In this document: piece after piece, positions 35,802 through 46,785 of the stretch
Position numbering within the stretch: the stretch's first letter is position 1
Layout: the number at the start of each line of letters is the position of its first letter
From: Breoghania sp037026715
GTDB taxonomy: Bacteria > Pseudomonadota > Alphaproteobacteria > Rhizobiales > Stappiaceae
Length of the DNA: 64,000 nucleotides
Reading direction: 5' to 3'
Assembly: GCF_037026715.1 (NCBI RefSeq)
Contig: NZ_JBANCG010000001.1
Span: 372,001 to 436,000, forward strand
Made by a program: the position numbers and the translations under genes
Notes under the pieces: model-generated
What the model saw: the letters and a program-made list of their open reading frames with translations, nothing else
What the model was told of the DNA's origin: nothing
Databases searched by the model: none

Positions 35802-36815
35802 ATGCGTCTTCTTTCTTCCCTCGCCGCAGCCGCGCTGGTCGGCGCCATCTCCGCTCCCGTCGCAGCCGAGCCGGTTGCGCCGAAGGTGCTCGTCGTCTCC
35901 ATGTTCAAGCACGAAGCCTCCAACTGGCTGAAGAACGAAGGGCTTGAGCAAAAAATCGCCATCGATGGCCTGTCGGCCGATTTCCCCGATGTCTCGTGCA
36001 ACGACAAGGGGCTGTGCCTCGTCACCACGTCGATGGGCTACGCCAACGCGGCAAGCTCGATGACGGCACTGGTGTTGTCCGACAAGCTGGATCTTTCGAA
36101 GACCTACATCCTGATCGCCGGCATCGCCGGGGTCGATCCGGACAACGGCACGCTGGGCTCCGCCTTCTGGGCGCGCTACGCGGTCGACGGCGGCCTGCAG
36201 TGGCGCATTGACGACCGCAAGGCGCCGGAAGGCTGGACGTCCGGCCAGTTCGGCATGTTCTCCAAGGCGCAAGGCGAAAAGCCGGGCTCGCATTACGGCA
36301 CCGAGGTCTATCACCTCAACGAGGCGCTGGCCCGGCGCGCCTATGAGCTGTCGGAGGACGTGACCCTAGCCGACAGCGACGAGGCGAAGGAGTACCGGGC
36401 GCACTATCCGCAAGGTGCGGCGAAGGCTGCGCCCACCGTCGGCATCTGCGACACGGTTTCCACCGACCAGTGGTGGCACGGCGTGGCGCTTTCGAAAGCC
36501 ATGAACGACTGGGCGAAGCTCATGACCGACGGTGCGGCCGACTACTGCACCACCCAGCAGGAGGACAACGCCACGCTGACCGCGCTTGCCCGCGGCGCAG
36601 CCCTCGGGCGCATCGACATGGACCGCGTCGCCATCCTGCGCACGGCGTCGAACTTCGATCAGCCCTATCCCGGCCAGGCGCCGCAGGATTCGCTCAATGC
36701 CAGTTCCGGCGGCTTCGGCCCCTCGCTCACCAACGCCTACCGCGTCGGCAAGGCGTTTTCGGATGCGGTGCTGGCCGACTGGAGCGCCTGGGAAGGCGGA
36801 ATCGCGGCCAAATAG
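35802..36815 (+). CDS. secreted purine nucleoside permease (NUP) family protein
   Basis: 337 aa. A signal peptide (LLSSLAAAALVGAISAPVAA) is followed by the NUP-family core: PKVLVVSMFKHEASNWLKNE, VTTSMGYANAASSMTALVLS, YILIAGIAGVDPDNGTLGSA and YHLNEALARRAYELS, with LRTASNFDQPYPGQ near the end. The family is named after a Candida nucleoside permease but resembles nucleoside phosphorylases in fold, and bacterial members are exported. Its biochemical role (binding, transport or cleavage) is unsettled. GAGAGG lies 9 bases before the ATG at 35802; an ATG at 35727 would precede the signal peptide with repeat-derived sequence. Confidence 0.8.
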   Translation: MRLLSSLAAAALVGAISAPVAAEPVAPKVLVVSMFKHEASNWLKNEGLEQKIAIDGLSADFPDVSCNDKGLCLVTTSMGYANAASSMTALVLSDKLDLSKTYILIAGIAGVDPDNGTLGSAFWARYAVDGGLQWRIDDRKAPEGWTSGQFGMFSKAQGEKPGSHYGTEVYHLNEALARRAYELSEDVTLADSDEAKEYRAHYPQGAAKAAPTVGICDTVSTDQWWHGVALSKAMNDWAKLMTDGAADYCTTQQEDNATLTALARGAALGRIDMDRVAILRTASNFDQPYPGQAPQDSLNASSGGFGPSLTNAYRVGKAFSDAVLADWSAWEGGIAAK

Positions 36816-37029
36816 GCACGCGGCATGAGCGTGGCGCCGCCGTCTCCCCGGTCTTGTGGGAGACGGCGCGCGCACACCGCTTCCCTTTGCCTTGCGAAGG
36901 CTTTAAAACCCGCGCGAGGAATGACATGACGGGTCGTCCGGCGGCGCATTGCCATAGCAGCCGGCAACCTGCGGGGCCGATGAATTTTTCCGGCACCCGA
37001 CACACGAGATGACGAGGTCGAACCCTGAG

Positions 37030-39711
<2,682 letters not shown>

Positions 39712-39782
39712 GGCCGGGGCGGGGCCGGGGCGCGGGAGGCGCCCCTGGGATTGTTGCGAAGTAGGCCTCGGGTGCTGCTCGT

Positions 39783-39912
39783 GGCCGATCCTTCGTGATG
39801 GCTCTGGCGGGGCCCCTCGGTATGACGTTTTGTGTGTTGTGGGCTTTTTGAACCACCCCCACGATAACGTCATCCTGAGGAGGTCGCGAAGCGACCGTCT
39901 CGAAGGATGGGT
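39783..39912. repeat. family A long palindrome
   Basis: Arms GGCCGATCCTTCGTGATG (diverged) and CGTCTCGAAGGATGGGTG, with an inner ATAACGTCATCCTGAGGAGG arm. It lies between alaS and the channel gene. The left arm has more changes than in other copies. Confidence 0.75.
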
Positions 39913-40003
39913 GCCAGACGAGATCTCGTGCGGCGGACATGATCCGGCGCGTCGAGCCGCACGCGCGCAGGGACCGCAACGGGCAAAGGGGGGAGCAGCG
40001 ATC

Positions 40004-41212
40004 ATGCGCGTTTCGTTGAAACGCCGGGTCTACGAACTGCTGGAAAAGGGCGCCGCCGGCAACCTCGCCAGCCGCGTTGTCGATCGCGCTCTCATCGCTC
40101 TCATCCTCATCAACGTCGCCGCTGTCATCCTGTCGACGGTCGACAGCATCGAGCGGCAGTGGGGGGATCTTTTTCTCCTCATCGAGATTGTGTCGGGCAC
40201 CATCTTCACGGCGGAATACGCCGCCCGCCTCTGGGTGGCCGACATGCACCCGCCGCTGCGGGGGCTTGGGCCCGTCAGGGCGCGCATCCGCTATGCCACG
40301 CAGCCCGCTGCGCTGATCGATCTGCTCGCCGTGCTGCCGTTCTGGGTGCCGTTGTTCTCGGGCGATTTCAGGGCCTTCGTCGTTTTCCGGCTGCTGCGGT
40401 TTCTCAAGCTCGCCCGCTATTCGCCGGCGCTACGCTCGCTTGCCAAGGCGCTGGCGTCGGAACGCCGGGCGCTGGTAGCAAGCTTCGTCATCATCTTCGG
40501 CATCGTGCTCATCGCGGCCACCGCGCTGCACCTGATCGAGGGCGACGACCAGCCGGAAGCCTTCGGTTCGATCCCCGCCGCCATCTGGTGGGCGATCACC
40601 ACGGTCACCACCGTCGGCTACGGCGACGTGGTGCCGGTCTCTCCGCTCGGCAAGGTCGTGGGCGGCATCGTCATGCTGCTCGGCTACGGCTTGCTGGCGC
40701 TGCCCATCGGCGTCGTCGCCTCCGCCTTCGCGCGCGAGATCCACAGCCGCGAATTCGTCGTCACCTGGGGCATGGTCGCCCGCGTGCCGCTGTTTGAGGA
40801 TCTCAACGCCGCCGACATCGCGGAGGTGACGGGGCTTCTCCATTCCCAGACCGTGGAGGCCGGCGAGATCATCGCGCGGGAAGGCGATCCCGGCGCCTCG
40901 ATGTTCTTCATCGCCTCCGGCACGGTCGAGATCGACCTCGCCGAGCGCACCATCACCATGCGCGAGGGCAACTTCTTCGGCGAAATGGCGGTTCTCCACC
41001 GCACGCGACGCTCCGCGACGGTGGTGGCGACATCGCGCTGCCGGCTGCTGGTGCTCGACGGCGACGACTTGCACCGGCTGATGCGGCGCAATCCGGCGAT
41101 CGCGCGGCGCGTGCGCGAGGCGGCGCGCGACCGGCTGGCGGAGACCCGCAGCGGCGACATGGCGCGCGAGGAACTCGCCGAGGCGGCGGCGCAGCCGGCG
41201 CAGGACGACTGA
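40004..41212 (+). CDS. cyclic-nucleotide-gated potassium channel (MlotiK1-like)
   Basis: 402 aa. Six membrane helices are visible: S1 ALIALILINVAAVIL; S2 LFLLIEIVSGTIFTAEYAAR; S3 AALIDLLAVLPFWVPL; S4 FRLLRFLKLAR, with few positive charges; S5 ASFVIIFGIVLIAATALHLI; S6 GGIVMLLGYGLLALPIGVVA. The pore carries the K+ filter TTVGYGD. A C-terminal cyclic nucleotide domain includes the phosphate-binding cassette GNFFGEMAVLHRTRRSATVV, with the key Gly-Glu and Arg-Ser-Ala-Thr. This is the layout of Mesorhizobium MlotiK1, although the tail is longer. GGGAG lies 9 bases before the ATG. Confidence 0.9.
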   Translation: MRVSLKRRVYELLEKGAAGNLASRVVDRALIALILINVAAVILSTVDSIERQWGDLFLLIEIVSGTIFTAEYAARLWVADMHPPLRGLGPVRARIRYATQPAALIDLLAVLPFWVPLFSGDFRAFVVFRLLRFLKLARYSPALRSLAKALASERRALVASFVIIFGIVLIAATALHLIEGDDQPEAFGSIPAAIWWAITTVTTVGYGDVVPVSPLGKVVGGIVMLLGYGLLALPIGVVASAFAREIHSREFVVTWGMVARVPLFEDLNAADIAEVTGLLHSQTVEAGEIIAREGDPGASMFFIASGTVEIDLAERTITMREGNFFGEMAVLHRTRRSATVVATSRCRLLVLDGDDLHRLMRRNPAIARRVREAARDRLAETRSGDMAREELAEAAAQPAQDD

Positions 41213-41584
41213 CCCGCTTGCTCACGACGGCCCCCTCCTGACCCGAAGCGACCGCGTGCGGTATCGGGGTCTGCCCCAATAACGACAAGATATGAGCTTC
41301 CCCTGCGCGATGGAACCGCGGGACGTGTCGTGCGTTCTCACCCCAAGATCAACGGACTTTCAGTCGGTCGCAGCCGATGGGCCCGGGTTGATCGGTTCCG
41401 GCGCCTGAAAGCGCGCTCCTGCGGTGAGGCAGGATGCGGGGACTTTCAGGGGGCATGACGGCGGGGGCGACCCTCCCATGTCTTCACGCCAGCGGATGGC
41501 GCGCGCCTTCCGCTCTCGTTATTCGCCCGGCCCCGAGGTCCCGACAAGGCCAGGCCGACAAATCGACGTACGGAGGATTGAAGC
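41213..41584. other. intergenic region, nothing recognised
   Basis: 372 bases between the channel gene and the lipoprotein gene. Apart from the GGAGG ribosome site just before 41585, no repeat family, operator or open frame of interest was seen. Confidence 0.5.
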
Positions 41585-41857
41585 ATGTACACGAAACTCC
41601 TGATCGCCGGCGCCGCGGCCCTGATGCTCGCGGGCTGCCAGACCGACAGCCAGTCAGACCGCGCGCTGGGCGGCGCGGGCCTTGGTGCCGCGACCGGCGC
41701 CGTGATCGGCGGCGTGACCACGGGCACGGGCGGCGGTGCGGCCGTCGGCGCCGTTGCCGGCGGTGCGGCCGGCGCCATGATCGGCGCGGCCACCACCCCG
41801 AAGAACTGCTGGGCGCGGGATGCCTACGGCAACCCCTACCGGGTCGCCTGCCCGTAA
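41585..41857 (+). CDS. glycine-zipper lipoprotein
   Basis: 90 aa. The lipobox LMLAGC puts the lipidated Cys at residue 18. The middle is a glycine zipper (LGGAGLGAATGAVIGGVTTG, GAVAGGAAGAMIGAA) of the YMGG/OmpA-associated kind, and the end has two Cys in PKNCWARDAYGNPYRVACP, possibly a disulfide. Such proteins sit in the outer membrane or periplasm, and their function is mostly unknown. GGAGG lies 8 bases before the ATG, and a strong terminator follows directly, so it is a single-gene unit. Confidence 0.85.
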   Translation: MYTKLLIAGAAALMLAGCQTDSQSDRALGGAGLGAATGAVIGGVTTGTGGGAAVGAVAGGAAGAMIGAATTPKNCWARDAYGNPYRVACP

Positions 41858-41881
41858 GCGGCAGACAGGTTTCGAATATGG

Positions 41882-41909
41882 AAAAGGCGGGCCTTGGCCC
41901 GCCTTTTCT
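41882..41909 (+). terminator. Rho-independent terminator of the lipoprotein gene
   Basis: AAAAGGCGGGCC (41882-41893) and GGCCCGCCTTTT (41896-41907) form a 12-bp perfect stem with a 2-base apex and end in a T-run. The A-run makes it usable in both directions. Confidence 0.9.
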
Positions 41910-41918
41910 GTTTGGAGT

Positions 41919-41958
41919 AGAGGAAGAGGAAGAGGGAGAGGGAGAGGGAGAGGGAGAG
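41919..41958. repeat. purine microsatellite (GAGGGA)n
   Basis: About 40 bases of pure A/G, made of two GAGGAA units and about five GAGGGA units, lie between the terminator and the family A palindrome. Confidence 0.85.
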
Positions 41959-41963
41959 CTTGG

Positions 41964-42100
41964 GGCCCATCCTTCGAGACGCGCCCTGCCGGGCGCTCCT
42001 CAGGATGACGTCGTGATTGTTGATGCTTTTTTTTCGCAATCAACCCCACGATAACGTCATCCTGAGGAGGCCGCGAAGCGGCCGTCTCGAAGGATGGGCC
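41964..42100. repeat. family A long palindrome
   Basis: Arms GGGCCCATCCTTCGAGACG and CGTCTCGAAGGATGGGCC enclose CTCCTCAGGATGACGTCGTG..ATAACGTCATCCTGAGGAGG, about 137 bases. It sits between the lipoprotein gene and the 3' end of icd, that is, between convergent genes. Confidence 0.88.
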
Positions 42101-42140
42101 GCCCGCGTGGGCCGCGCATGCGCCTCCCGCTCCTTACCCC

Positions 42141-43358
42141 TCAGTGCTCGGCCATCGCCTTGGCGAGGTTCTCGTCGATCTTGTCGAGGAAGCCCGTCGT
42201 CGACAGCCAGCCCTGATCGGGGCCGACGAGCAGCGCCAGATCCTTGGTCATGTAGCCGGCTTCCACCGTGTCGATGCATACGCGTTCCAGCGTCGCGGCG
42301 AAGCGGGCGAGCCGGTCGTTGCCGTCGAGCTTGGCGCGGTGGGCAAGTCCCCGCGTCCAGGCGAAGATCGAGGCGATGGAATTGGTGGACGTCGCCTCGC
42401 CCTTCTGGTGCTGGCGGTAGTGGCGCGTCACCGTGCCGTGCGCGGCTTCCGCCTCCACCGTCTTGCCGTCCGGCGTCATCAGCACCGACGTCATCAGCCC
42501 CAGCGAGCCGAAGCCTTGCGCCACGATATCGGACTGCACGTCGCCGTCGTAGTTCTTGCAGGCCCAGACGTAGCCGCCCGACCACTTCAGCGCCGAGGCC
42601 ACCATGTCGTCGATCAGCCGGTGCTCGTACCAGATCCCGGCCTCGGCGAACTTGTGCTTGAAATCCGCCTCGTAGACCTCCTGGAAGATGTCCTTGAAGC
42701 GTCCGTCATAGGCCTTGAGGATGGTGTTCTTGGTCGAAAGATAACACGGCACCCGGCGCTGCAGGGCGTAGTTGAAGGAGGCGAGCGCGAAATCGCGGAT
42801 GGACTCGTCGAGATTGTACATCGCCATGGCGACGCCGGCGGCGGGCGCGTCGTAGACCTCGTGCTCGATGGTCTCGCCATCCTCGCCGACGAACTTGATC
42901 GTCAGCTTGCCCTTGCCGGGGAAGCGGAAATCGGTGGCGCGGTACTGGTCGCCGAAGGCGTGACGGCCGACGATGATCGGCTGCGTCCAGCCCGGCACCA
43001 GCCGGGGCACGTTCTTGCAGATGATCGGCTCGCGGAAGATCACGCCGCCCAGAATGTTGCGGATCGTGCCGTTGGGCGAGCGCCACATCTTCTTCAGCCC
43101 GAACTCCTCGACGCGGGCCTCGTCCGGCGTGATCGTGGCGCACTTGACGCCCACGCCGTGCTTCTTGATGGCGTTGGCCGCATCCACCGTGATCTGGTCG
43201 TCGGTCTCGTCGCGCTTTTGCATCGACAGGTCGTAATATTCCAGATCGATGTCGAGATAGGGGTGGATGAGCTTGTCCTTGATGAACTGCCAGATGATCC
43301 GGGTCATCTCGTCCCCGTCGAGCTCCACGACCGGGTTTTCAACCTTGATCTTCGCCAT
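42141..43358 (-). CDS. icd: NADP-dependent isocitrate dehydrogenase, homodimeric type
   Basis: 405 aa. It oxidatively decarboxylates isocitrate to 2-oxoglutarate in the TCA cycle. The sequence is of the eukaryote-like dimeric subfamily: VENPVVELDGDEMTRIIWQF, WRSPNGTIRNILGGVIFREP, CKNYDGDVQSDIVAQGFGSL GLMTSVL, AEAAHGTVTRHYRQHQKG. The metal-binding Asp pair and the AHGTVTRHYR coenzyme motif are intact. The ATG at 43358 (MAKIKVENP) is chosen, with GAGG 10 bases upstream; ATG 43379 is in frame. A second, monomeric enzyme lies at 50500. Confidence 0.96.
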   Translation of the reverse strand: MAKIKVENPVVELDGDEMTRIIWQFIKDKLIHPYLDIDLEYYDLSMQKRDETDDQITVDAANAIKKHGVGVKCATITPDEARVEEFGLKKMWRSPNGTIRNILGGVIFREPIICKNVPRLVPGWTQPIIVGRHAFGDQYRATDFRFPGKGKLTIKFVGEDGETIEHEVYDAPAAGVAMAMYNLDESIRDFALASFNYALQRRVPCYLSTKNTILKAYDGRFKDIFQEVYEADFKHKFAEAGIWYEHRLIDDMVASALKWSGGYVWACKNYDGDVQSDIVAQGFGSLGLMTSVLMTPDGKTVEAEAAHGTVTRHYRQHQKGEATSTNSIASIFAWTRGLAHRAKLDGNDRLARFAATLERVCIDTVEAGYMTKDLALLVGPDQGWLSTTGFLDKIDENLAKAMAEH

Positions 43359-43807
43359 TTCCTGCAGTCCTCGCTTCATCGGTGCTGGGTCTTGAGGCGG
43401 CGGTCTGGTCCGTGCAGCGCGCCGGATCGCATGCCGTCGTCAAATCGTGTGCCGTTGTATACGATTGCACGCCGGCAAACGCGAGCCCTTTCTGAGAGCC
43501 CGCTATAGCAGAGCCGTGTGACGCAGCGAAAGAGCGGGGCTTTGCTGGGGCGTGAGGTGGCGGCAAAGGCGCCGGGGCTTTCGCTTTCGCACTCCTCGCA
43601 GATCTCACCATCGTCATTGCCCGGCTTCGTCCGGGCAATCCAGCGGGCTGCGGCGGATGGGGAGGGTGCTGGATCACCCGGACTTCGCCGGGTGATGACG
43701 GAGGAGGGGGCTGTGCGGGCGCGGGCATTCAGCGTGCCTGAAGCCTCTCACGTCCCTCCCGATGTGTCCCGCTCCCCCGCAATCCCCGATTGATCCCATC
43801 CCCTACC
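43359..43807. other. intergenic region upstream of icd and the sulfur-transport genes
   Basis: 449 bases. It contains the icd leader and one family B element at 43608-43700; otherwise no gene is seen. Confidence 0.5.
43608..43700. repeat. family B double hairpin, inverted copy
   Basis: The same two palindromes as at 31592 appear in reverse order: ATTGCCCGG..CCGGGCAAT first, then GATCACCCGG..CCGGGTGATG, with GGGCTGCGGCGG between them. Confidence 0.8.
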
Positions 43808-43842
43808 TTCGTATATCATCACATACGAATATAAATATGTGA
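43808..43842. promoter_or_regulatory. palindromic operator before the YeeE/YedE operon (BigR-like)
   Basis: Two overlapping palindromes in an AT-rich patch: TTCGTAT-N8-ATACGAA (43808-43829) and TCACATA-N10-TATGTGA (43819-43842). The site ends 18 bases before the first gene of a YeeE/YedE plus DUF442 operon, the kind controlled by the sulfide/persulfide sensor BigR (ArsR family). No ArsR gene is in this window, so the regulator is inferred. Confidence 0.6.
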
Positions 43843-43859
43843 TTTGGAGGGGAAACCCG

Positions 43860-44405
43860 ATGTCCGCACCTTCTCGCCTGTCTGCCCGGGGCAGGGCCGG
43901 GCCACGGCCGTTCTGGCCACCGCTGGCCGCCGGCATCGCGCTGGGCCTCGCGCTGCTGGTGACGTTCCTGATTTCCGGCCACGGGCTTGGCGCTTCCGGC
44001 TTCGTCACGCGTCTTGCCGCCGATGTCAGCGACCGGCTGGCGCCCGCCGCCACCGCCGCCAATGCCTATTTCGGCCCCTTCGTGCAGGCCGGCAATCCGC
44101 TTGCGGCGTGGATCACGTGGGAGGCGGTTGGCGTGCTGATCGGCGCCTATCTCGGCGCGCGTTCGGCCGGGCGCATTTCCGTTCAGGTGGAGCGGGGCCC
44201 GAACGTTTCCCGTTCGCAGCGCTTTGCCTACGCCTTCATCGGCGGCGCGCTGACGGGCTTCGGCGCAAGGCTTGCCCGCGGCTGCACCTCCGGGCTCGGG
44301 CTTTCCGGCGGGGCGACGCTGGCGGTGGCTGGTTTCGTGTTTCTCGCCGGGTTCTTCATCGCCGGCTTCGTCGTCTCCATGGCCATGCGGAGGGTCTGGC
44401 AATGA
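43860..44405 (+). CDS. YeeE/YedE family sulfur-compound transporter, first half
   Basis: 181 aa membrane protein. An N-terminal helix (LAAGIALGLALLVTFLISGH), a second helix (WEAVGVLIGAYLGARSAG), and the signature GGALTGFGARLARGCTSG LGLSGG followed by a helix (FVFLAGFFIAGFVVSMAM). YeeE/YedE proteins pass thiosulfate or related sulfur species using a conserved Cys in the GCTSG loop, present here. Half-size members work as pairs, and the next gene starts inside this stop codon (ATGA). GGAGG lies 10 bases before the ATG. Confidence 0.85.
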   Translation: MSAPSRLSARGRAGPRPFWPPLAAGIALGLALLVTFLISGHGLGASGFVTRLAADVSDRLAPAATAANAYFGPFVQAGNPLAAWITWEAVGVLIGAYLGARSAGRISVQVERGPNVSRSQRFAYAFIGGALTGFGARLARGCTSGLGLSGGATLAVAGFVFLAGFFIAGFVVSMAMRRVWQ

Positions 44406-45049
44406 GCATTCCGTTCTACGATTCGGGGCTCGCCAGCGGGCTTCTCTCCGGCATCCTGTTCGGCTTCGCGCTGGAGGCGGCCGGCTTCGGATCCCCGCGC
44501 AAGCTCACCGGCCAGTTCACGCTGAAGGACTTCGCCGTCTTCAAGGTGATGTTCACCGCCGTGCTGGTGGCGGCAATCGGGCTCTATGCGCTCCGGCTTT
44601 CCGGCGTCATCGCGGACAATTCGGTCTATATCCCGACGCTGTTCTTCTGGGCGATGGCGGGTGGCGGCGTGCTGATCGGGGCGGGCTTCGCGCTCGGCGG
44701 CTATTGCCCGGGCACCTCGCTCGCCGGCCTCGGCTCCGGCCGCATCGATGCGCTGGTGTTCTTCGCCGGCATGGTGGCGGGCACCATCGTCTTCGCCGTC
44801 GTGTTCGAACCGCTCACCGGCTTCTATCTCGCCGCCAAGGGCCCCGATGCCCAGCGCCTGACCGATCTCACCGGCCTGCCGGAATGGCTGATCCTCGCCG
44901 TGCTCGTCGTCGTGGCGGCGGCCGGTTTCGTGCTCGGCTCCAAGCTGGAGCGTGCGCGCGGCGGCCCGTTCACGGCCGAAGATGTCTGCACCCCGCAGGC
45001 CGAGGATCATCACCCCGCACAACGACAGGGACAGGCGATCAGCGCCTGA
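44402..45049 (+). CDS. YeeE/YedE family sulfur-compound transporter, second half
   Basis: 215 aa with about five membrane helices. Its signature loop GAGFALGGYCPGTSLAGLGSGRIDA contains the conserved Cys, matching the partner gene at 43860. The start SGLASGLLSGILFGFALEAAGFGSPRKLTGQFTLKDF is typical of DUF6691/YeeE halves. The C-terminal ~40 residues are charged and hydrophilic, ending in His/Gln. It overlaps the upstream gene by 4 bases and is followed 17 bases later by the DUF442-type gene. Confidence 0.85.
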   Translation: MSIPFYDSGLASGLLSGILFGFALEAAGFGSPRKLTGQFTLKDFAVFKVMFTAVLVAAIGLYALRLSGVIADNSVYIPTLFFWAMAGGGVLIGAGFALGGYCPGTSLAGLGSGRIDALVFFAGMVAGTIVFAVVFEPLTGFYLAAKGPDAQRLTDLTGLPEWLILAVLVVVAAAGFVLGSKLERARGGPFTAEDVCTPQAEDHHPAQRQGQAISA

Positions 45050-45066
45050 TGAAGGAGGAACGTTCC

Positions 45067-45774
45067 ATGAAGAAGACCCGCAAGAGCCTGCTTTCGGCGG
45101 CCTTCGTACCCGTAACCGCCGTTATGGTGGGCGCGGCGGCGCCTTCCGCGTTCGCGCAGGCCACCAACCCTTGCGCGCCCGCGCTGGTGAACCCGTGCGC
45201 CCCGGCTGCCGTGAGGCCCGCCAATCCGTGCGCCCCGGCTGCTGCCACACCGGCAAAGCCCGCGCAGGATGCGGCGCTTCCCGCCGGGCCCTATGACACG
45301 ACCACGAAATACACGCAGGCCGCCTACGGCGACCAGATGCCGGGCATCGTCAAGAACTACCTGCGCGCCACGCCCTATATCGGCACCGGCGGCGTGATCG
45401 ATCCGGCCGGCATGGGCATGCTCGCCGGCCTCGGCTTCAAGACCATCATCAACCTCAACACCGCGGACGAGGGCGCGACCACCGAAGGCCCGCTCGTGGA
45501 AAAGGCCGGCATGGCCTACATCAACATCGCGGTGCCGACCAAGGCCCCGACGGCGGAGCAGATCGCGGAAATCTCAAAGATCCTCAACGATCCGACGAAG
45601 TACCCGATCCTGGTTCACTGCGAGTCCGCCAATCGCGTCGGTGCCATGTGGGCCTTGTACCGTGCGGCCTCGGGCGTTCCTGCGGAAATCGCGGTGGAGG
45701 AAGGACGCACCATCGGGCTGAAGACCAGCCGCGAGGCCGCGGTGCGCGAACAGCTCGGCCTGCCGCCGCTTTGA
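45067..45774 (+). CDS. secreted DUF442 (BLH-type) phosphatase-like protein with NPCAPA repeats
   Basis: 235 aa. A signal peptide (SAAFVPVTAVMVGAAAPSAF) is followed by a Pro/Ala segment with three NPCAPA repeats (residues ~34-58, each bearing one Cys), then a dual-specificity-phosphatase-like DUF442 domain. Its P-loop is LVHCESANRVGAMWALYR, giving HC-x5-R with Cys185. In BigR operons this domain is fused to a persulfide dioxygenase (BLH); here it stands alone and is exported, and no dioxygenase is seen nearby. AGGAGG lies 9 bases before the ATG. A role in periplasmic sulfur handling is inferred from the operon. Confidence 0.8.
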   Translation: MKKTRKSLLSAAFVPVTAVMVGAAAPSAFAQATNPCAPALVNPCAPAAVRPANPCAPAAATPAKPAQDAALPAGPYDTTTKYTQAAYGDQMPGIVKNYLRATPYIGTGGVIDPAGMGMLAGLGFKTIINLNTADEGATTEGPLVEKAGMAYINIAVPTKAPTAEQIAEISKILNDPTKYPILVHCESANRVGAMWALYRAASGVPAEIAVEEGRTIGLKTSREAAVREQLGLPPL

Positions 45775-45804
45775 AGCGGGGAGGGGGCGAGCGCGGGAGC
45801 TTGT

Positions 45805-45935
45805 GGCCCATCCTTCGAGACAGCGCTTCGCGCTTCCTCAGGATGACGTTGTGTTTTTTGTCGGTTTCACAGAAATAACAACACGATAACGTCATCCTGA
45901 GGAGCCTGCGCAAGCAGGCGTCTCGAAGGATGGGC
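45805..45935. repeat. family A long palindrome
   Basis: Arms GGCCCATCCTTCGAGAC and GTCTCGAAGGATGGGC enclose CTTCCTCAGGATGACGTTGTG..ATAACGTCATCCTGAGGAGC, about 131 bases. It follows the end of the sulfur operon and may mark its 3' end. Confidence 0.87.
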
Positions 45936-46001
45936 AGCAGGCGCGTTTCCGTGCGGCGGGTGTCGACCGCTTCCTCCGCCCCAATCGAGACGAGGTGAAC
46001 C

Positions 46002-46748
46002 ATGGGCCACACCCAACCGGCCCCCCACGCCACTGAGGCATTAGCACCGGATCTTTCCGGCATTCGCGCCGAGCAACTGGAAGCCATGCACGATGCGGCC
46101 GCGACCGTTCTCACCTGCGAGCGCGTGCTGGCGAAGTCGGGCAGTTCGGTCGTGGCCGAGGTGTTGCGCGGGCAGGGCGATTTCCTGATCTGGGAGCGCT
46201 ATCCGCTGGGCGACGTGGAGGACGGGGCCGCCCACTATTTCTACCACGCCCACACGCCGGACGAGATGACGGCGGGCGAGAACGGCCACTTCCATCTCTT
46301 CGTGCGGCCGGCAACCGTCGCGCCGGGGCTGAGACCGTGGAAGCTCCCCGGCGCCTTCGTGCCCGACAACGAGGCCGAGCGCTTCGTCCATATCGGCGGG
46401 ATCTCGGTCGATGGTGCCGGCCGCCCCTTGCGCCTCTTCACCACCAACCGCTGGGTGACCAACGAGACGCTCTACCGGGCCGACGACGTCATCGCGCTGC
46501 TCGACCGCTTCGTGATCGAGCTCGCCCATCCCAACTGGGCGGTGAACCAGTGGCTCAATGCCATGGTGGTGCTCTATCGCCCGCAGCTTGAGGTGCTGCT
46601 TCAACACCGGGATGCTGCGCTGGAGACCTGGGCGGCGGATCATCCCGACGCGGAAGTGCTGGAGGACCGCCGGTTGCAGATCACCAGCGAGGTGCCTGTC
46701 GGCACGCACGCCCAGATCGCCGCCATCGAGGCGGCGCTGGAGCTCTAG
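46002..46748 (+). CDS. uncharacterised conserved protein (DUF6969-like)
   Basis: 248 aa, cytosolic with no signal or membrane segment. I do not recognise an enzyme family. A His/Tyr-rich core stands out (YFYHAHTPDEMTAGENGHFH, residues ~79-98) and would suit a metal site. Other conserved-looking blocks are VHIGGISVDGAGRPLRLFTT, NRWVTNETLYRADDVIALLD and PNWAVNQWLNAMVVLYRPQL. GAGGTGA lies 5 bases before the ATG. It stands alone between a family A palindrome and the convergent KAS gene. Confidence 0.7.
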   Translation: MGHTQPAPHATEALAPDLSGIRAEQLEAMHDAAATVLTCERVLAKSGSSVVAEVLRGQGDFLIWERYPLGDVEDGAAHYFYHAHTPDEMTAGENGHFHLFVRPATVAPGLRPWKLPGAFVPDNEAERFVHIGGISVDGAGRPLRLFTTNRWVTNETLYRADDVIALLDRFVIELAHPNWAVNQWLNAMVVLYRPQLEVLLQHRDAALETWAADHPDAEVLEDRRLQITSEVPVGTHAQIAAIEAALEL

Positions 46749-46785
46749 CGTAGCGGGTGCGGAAGGCCGAGGCGCCCCCCCCCCC

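Noticed and set aside
46775..46785. Run of 11 C as a phase-variation tract
   Set aside because: It lies just outside the fabF stop between convergent genes, so slippage would not change either reading frame.
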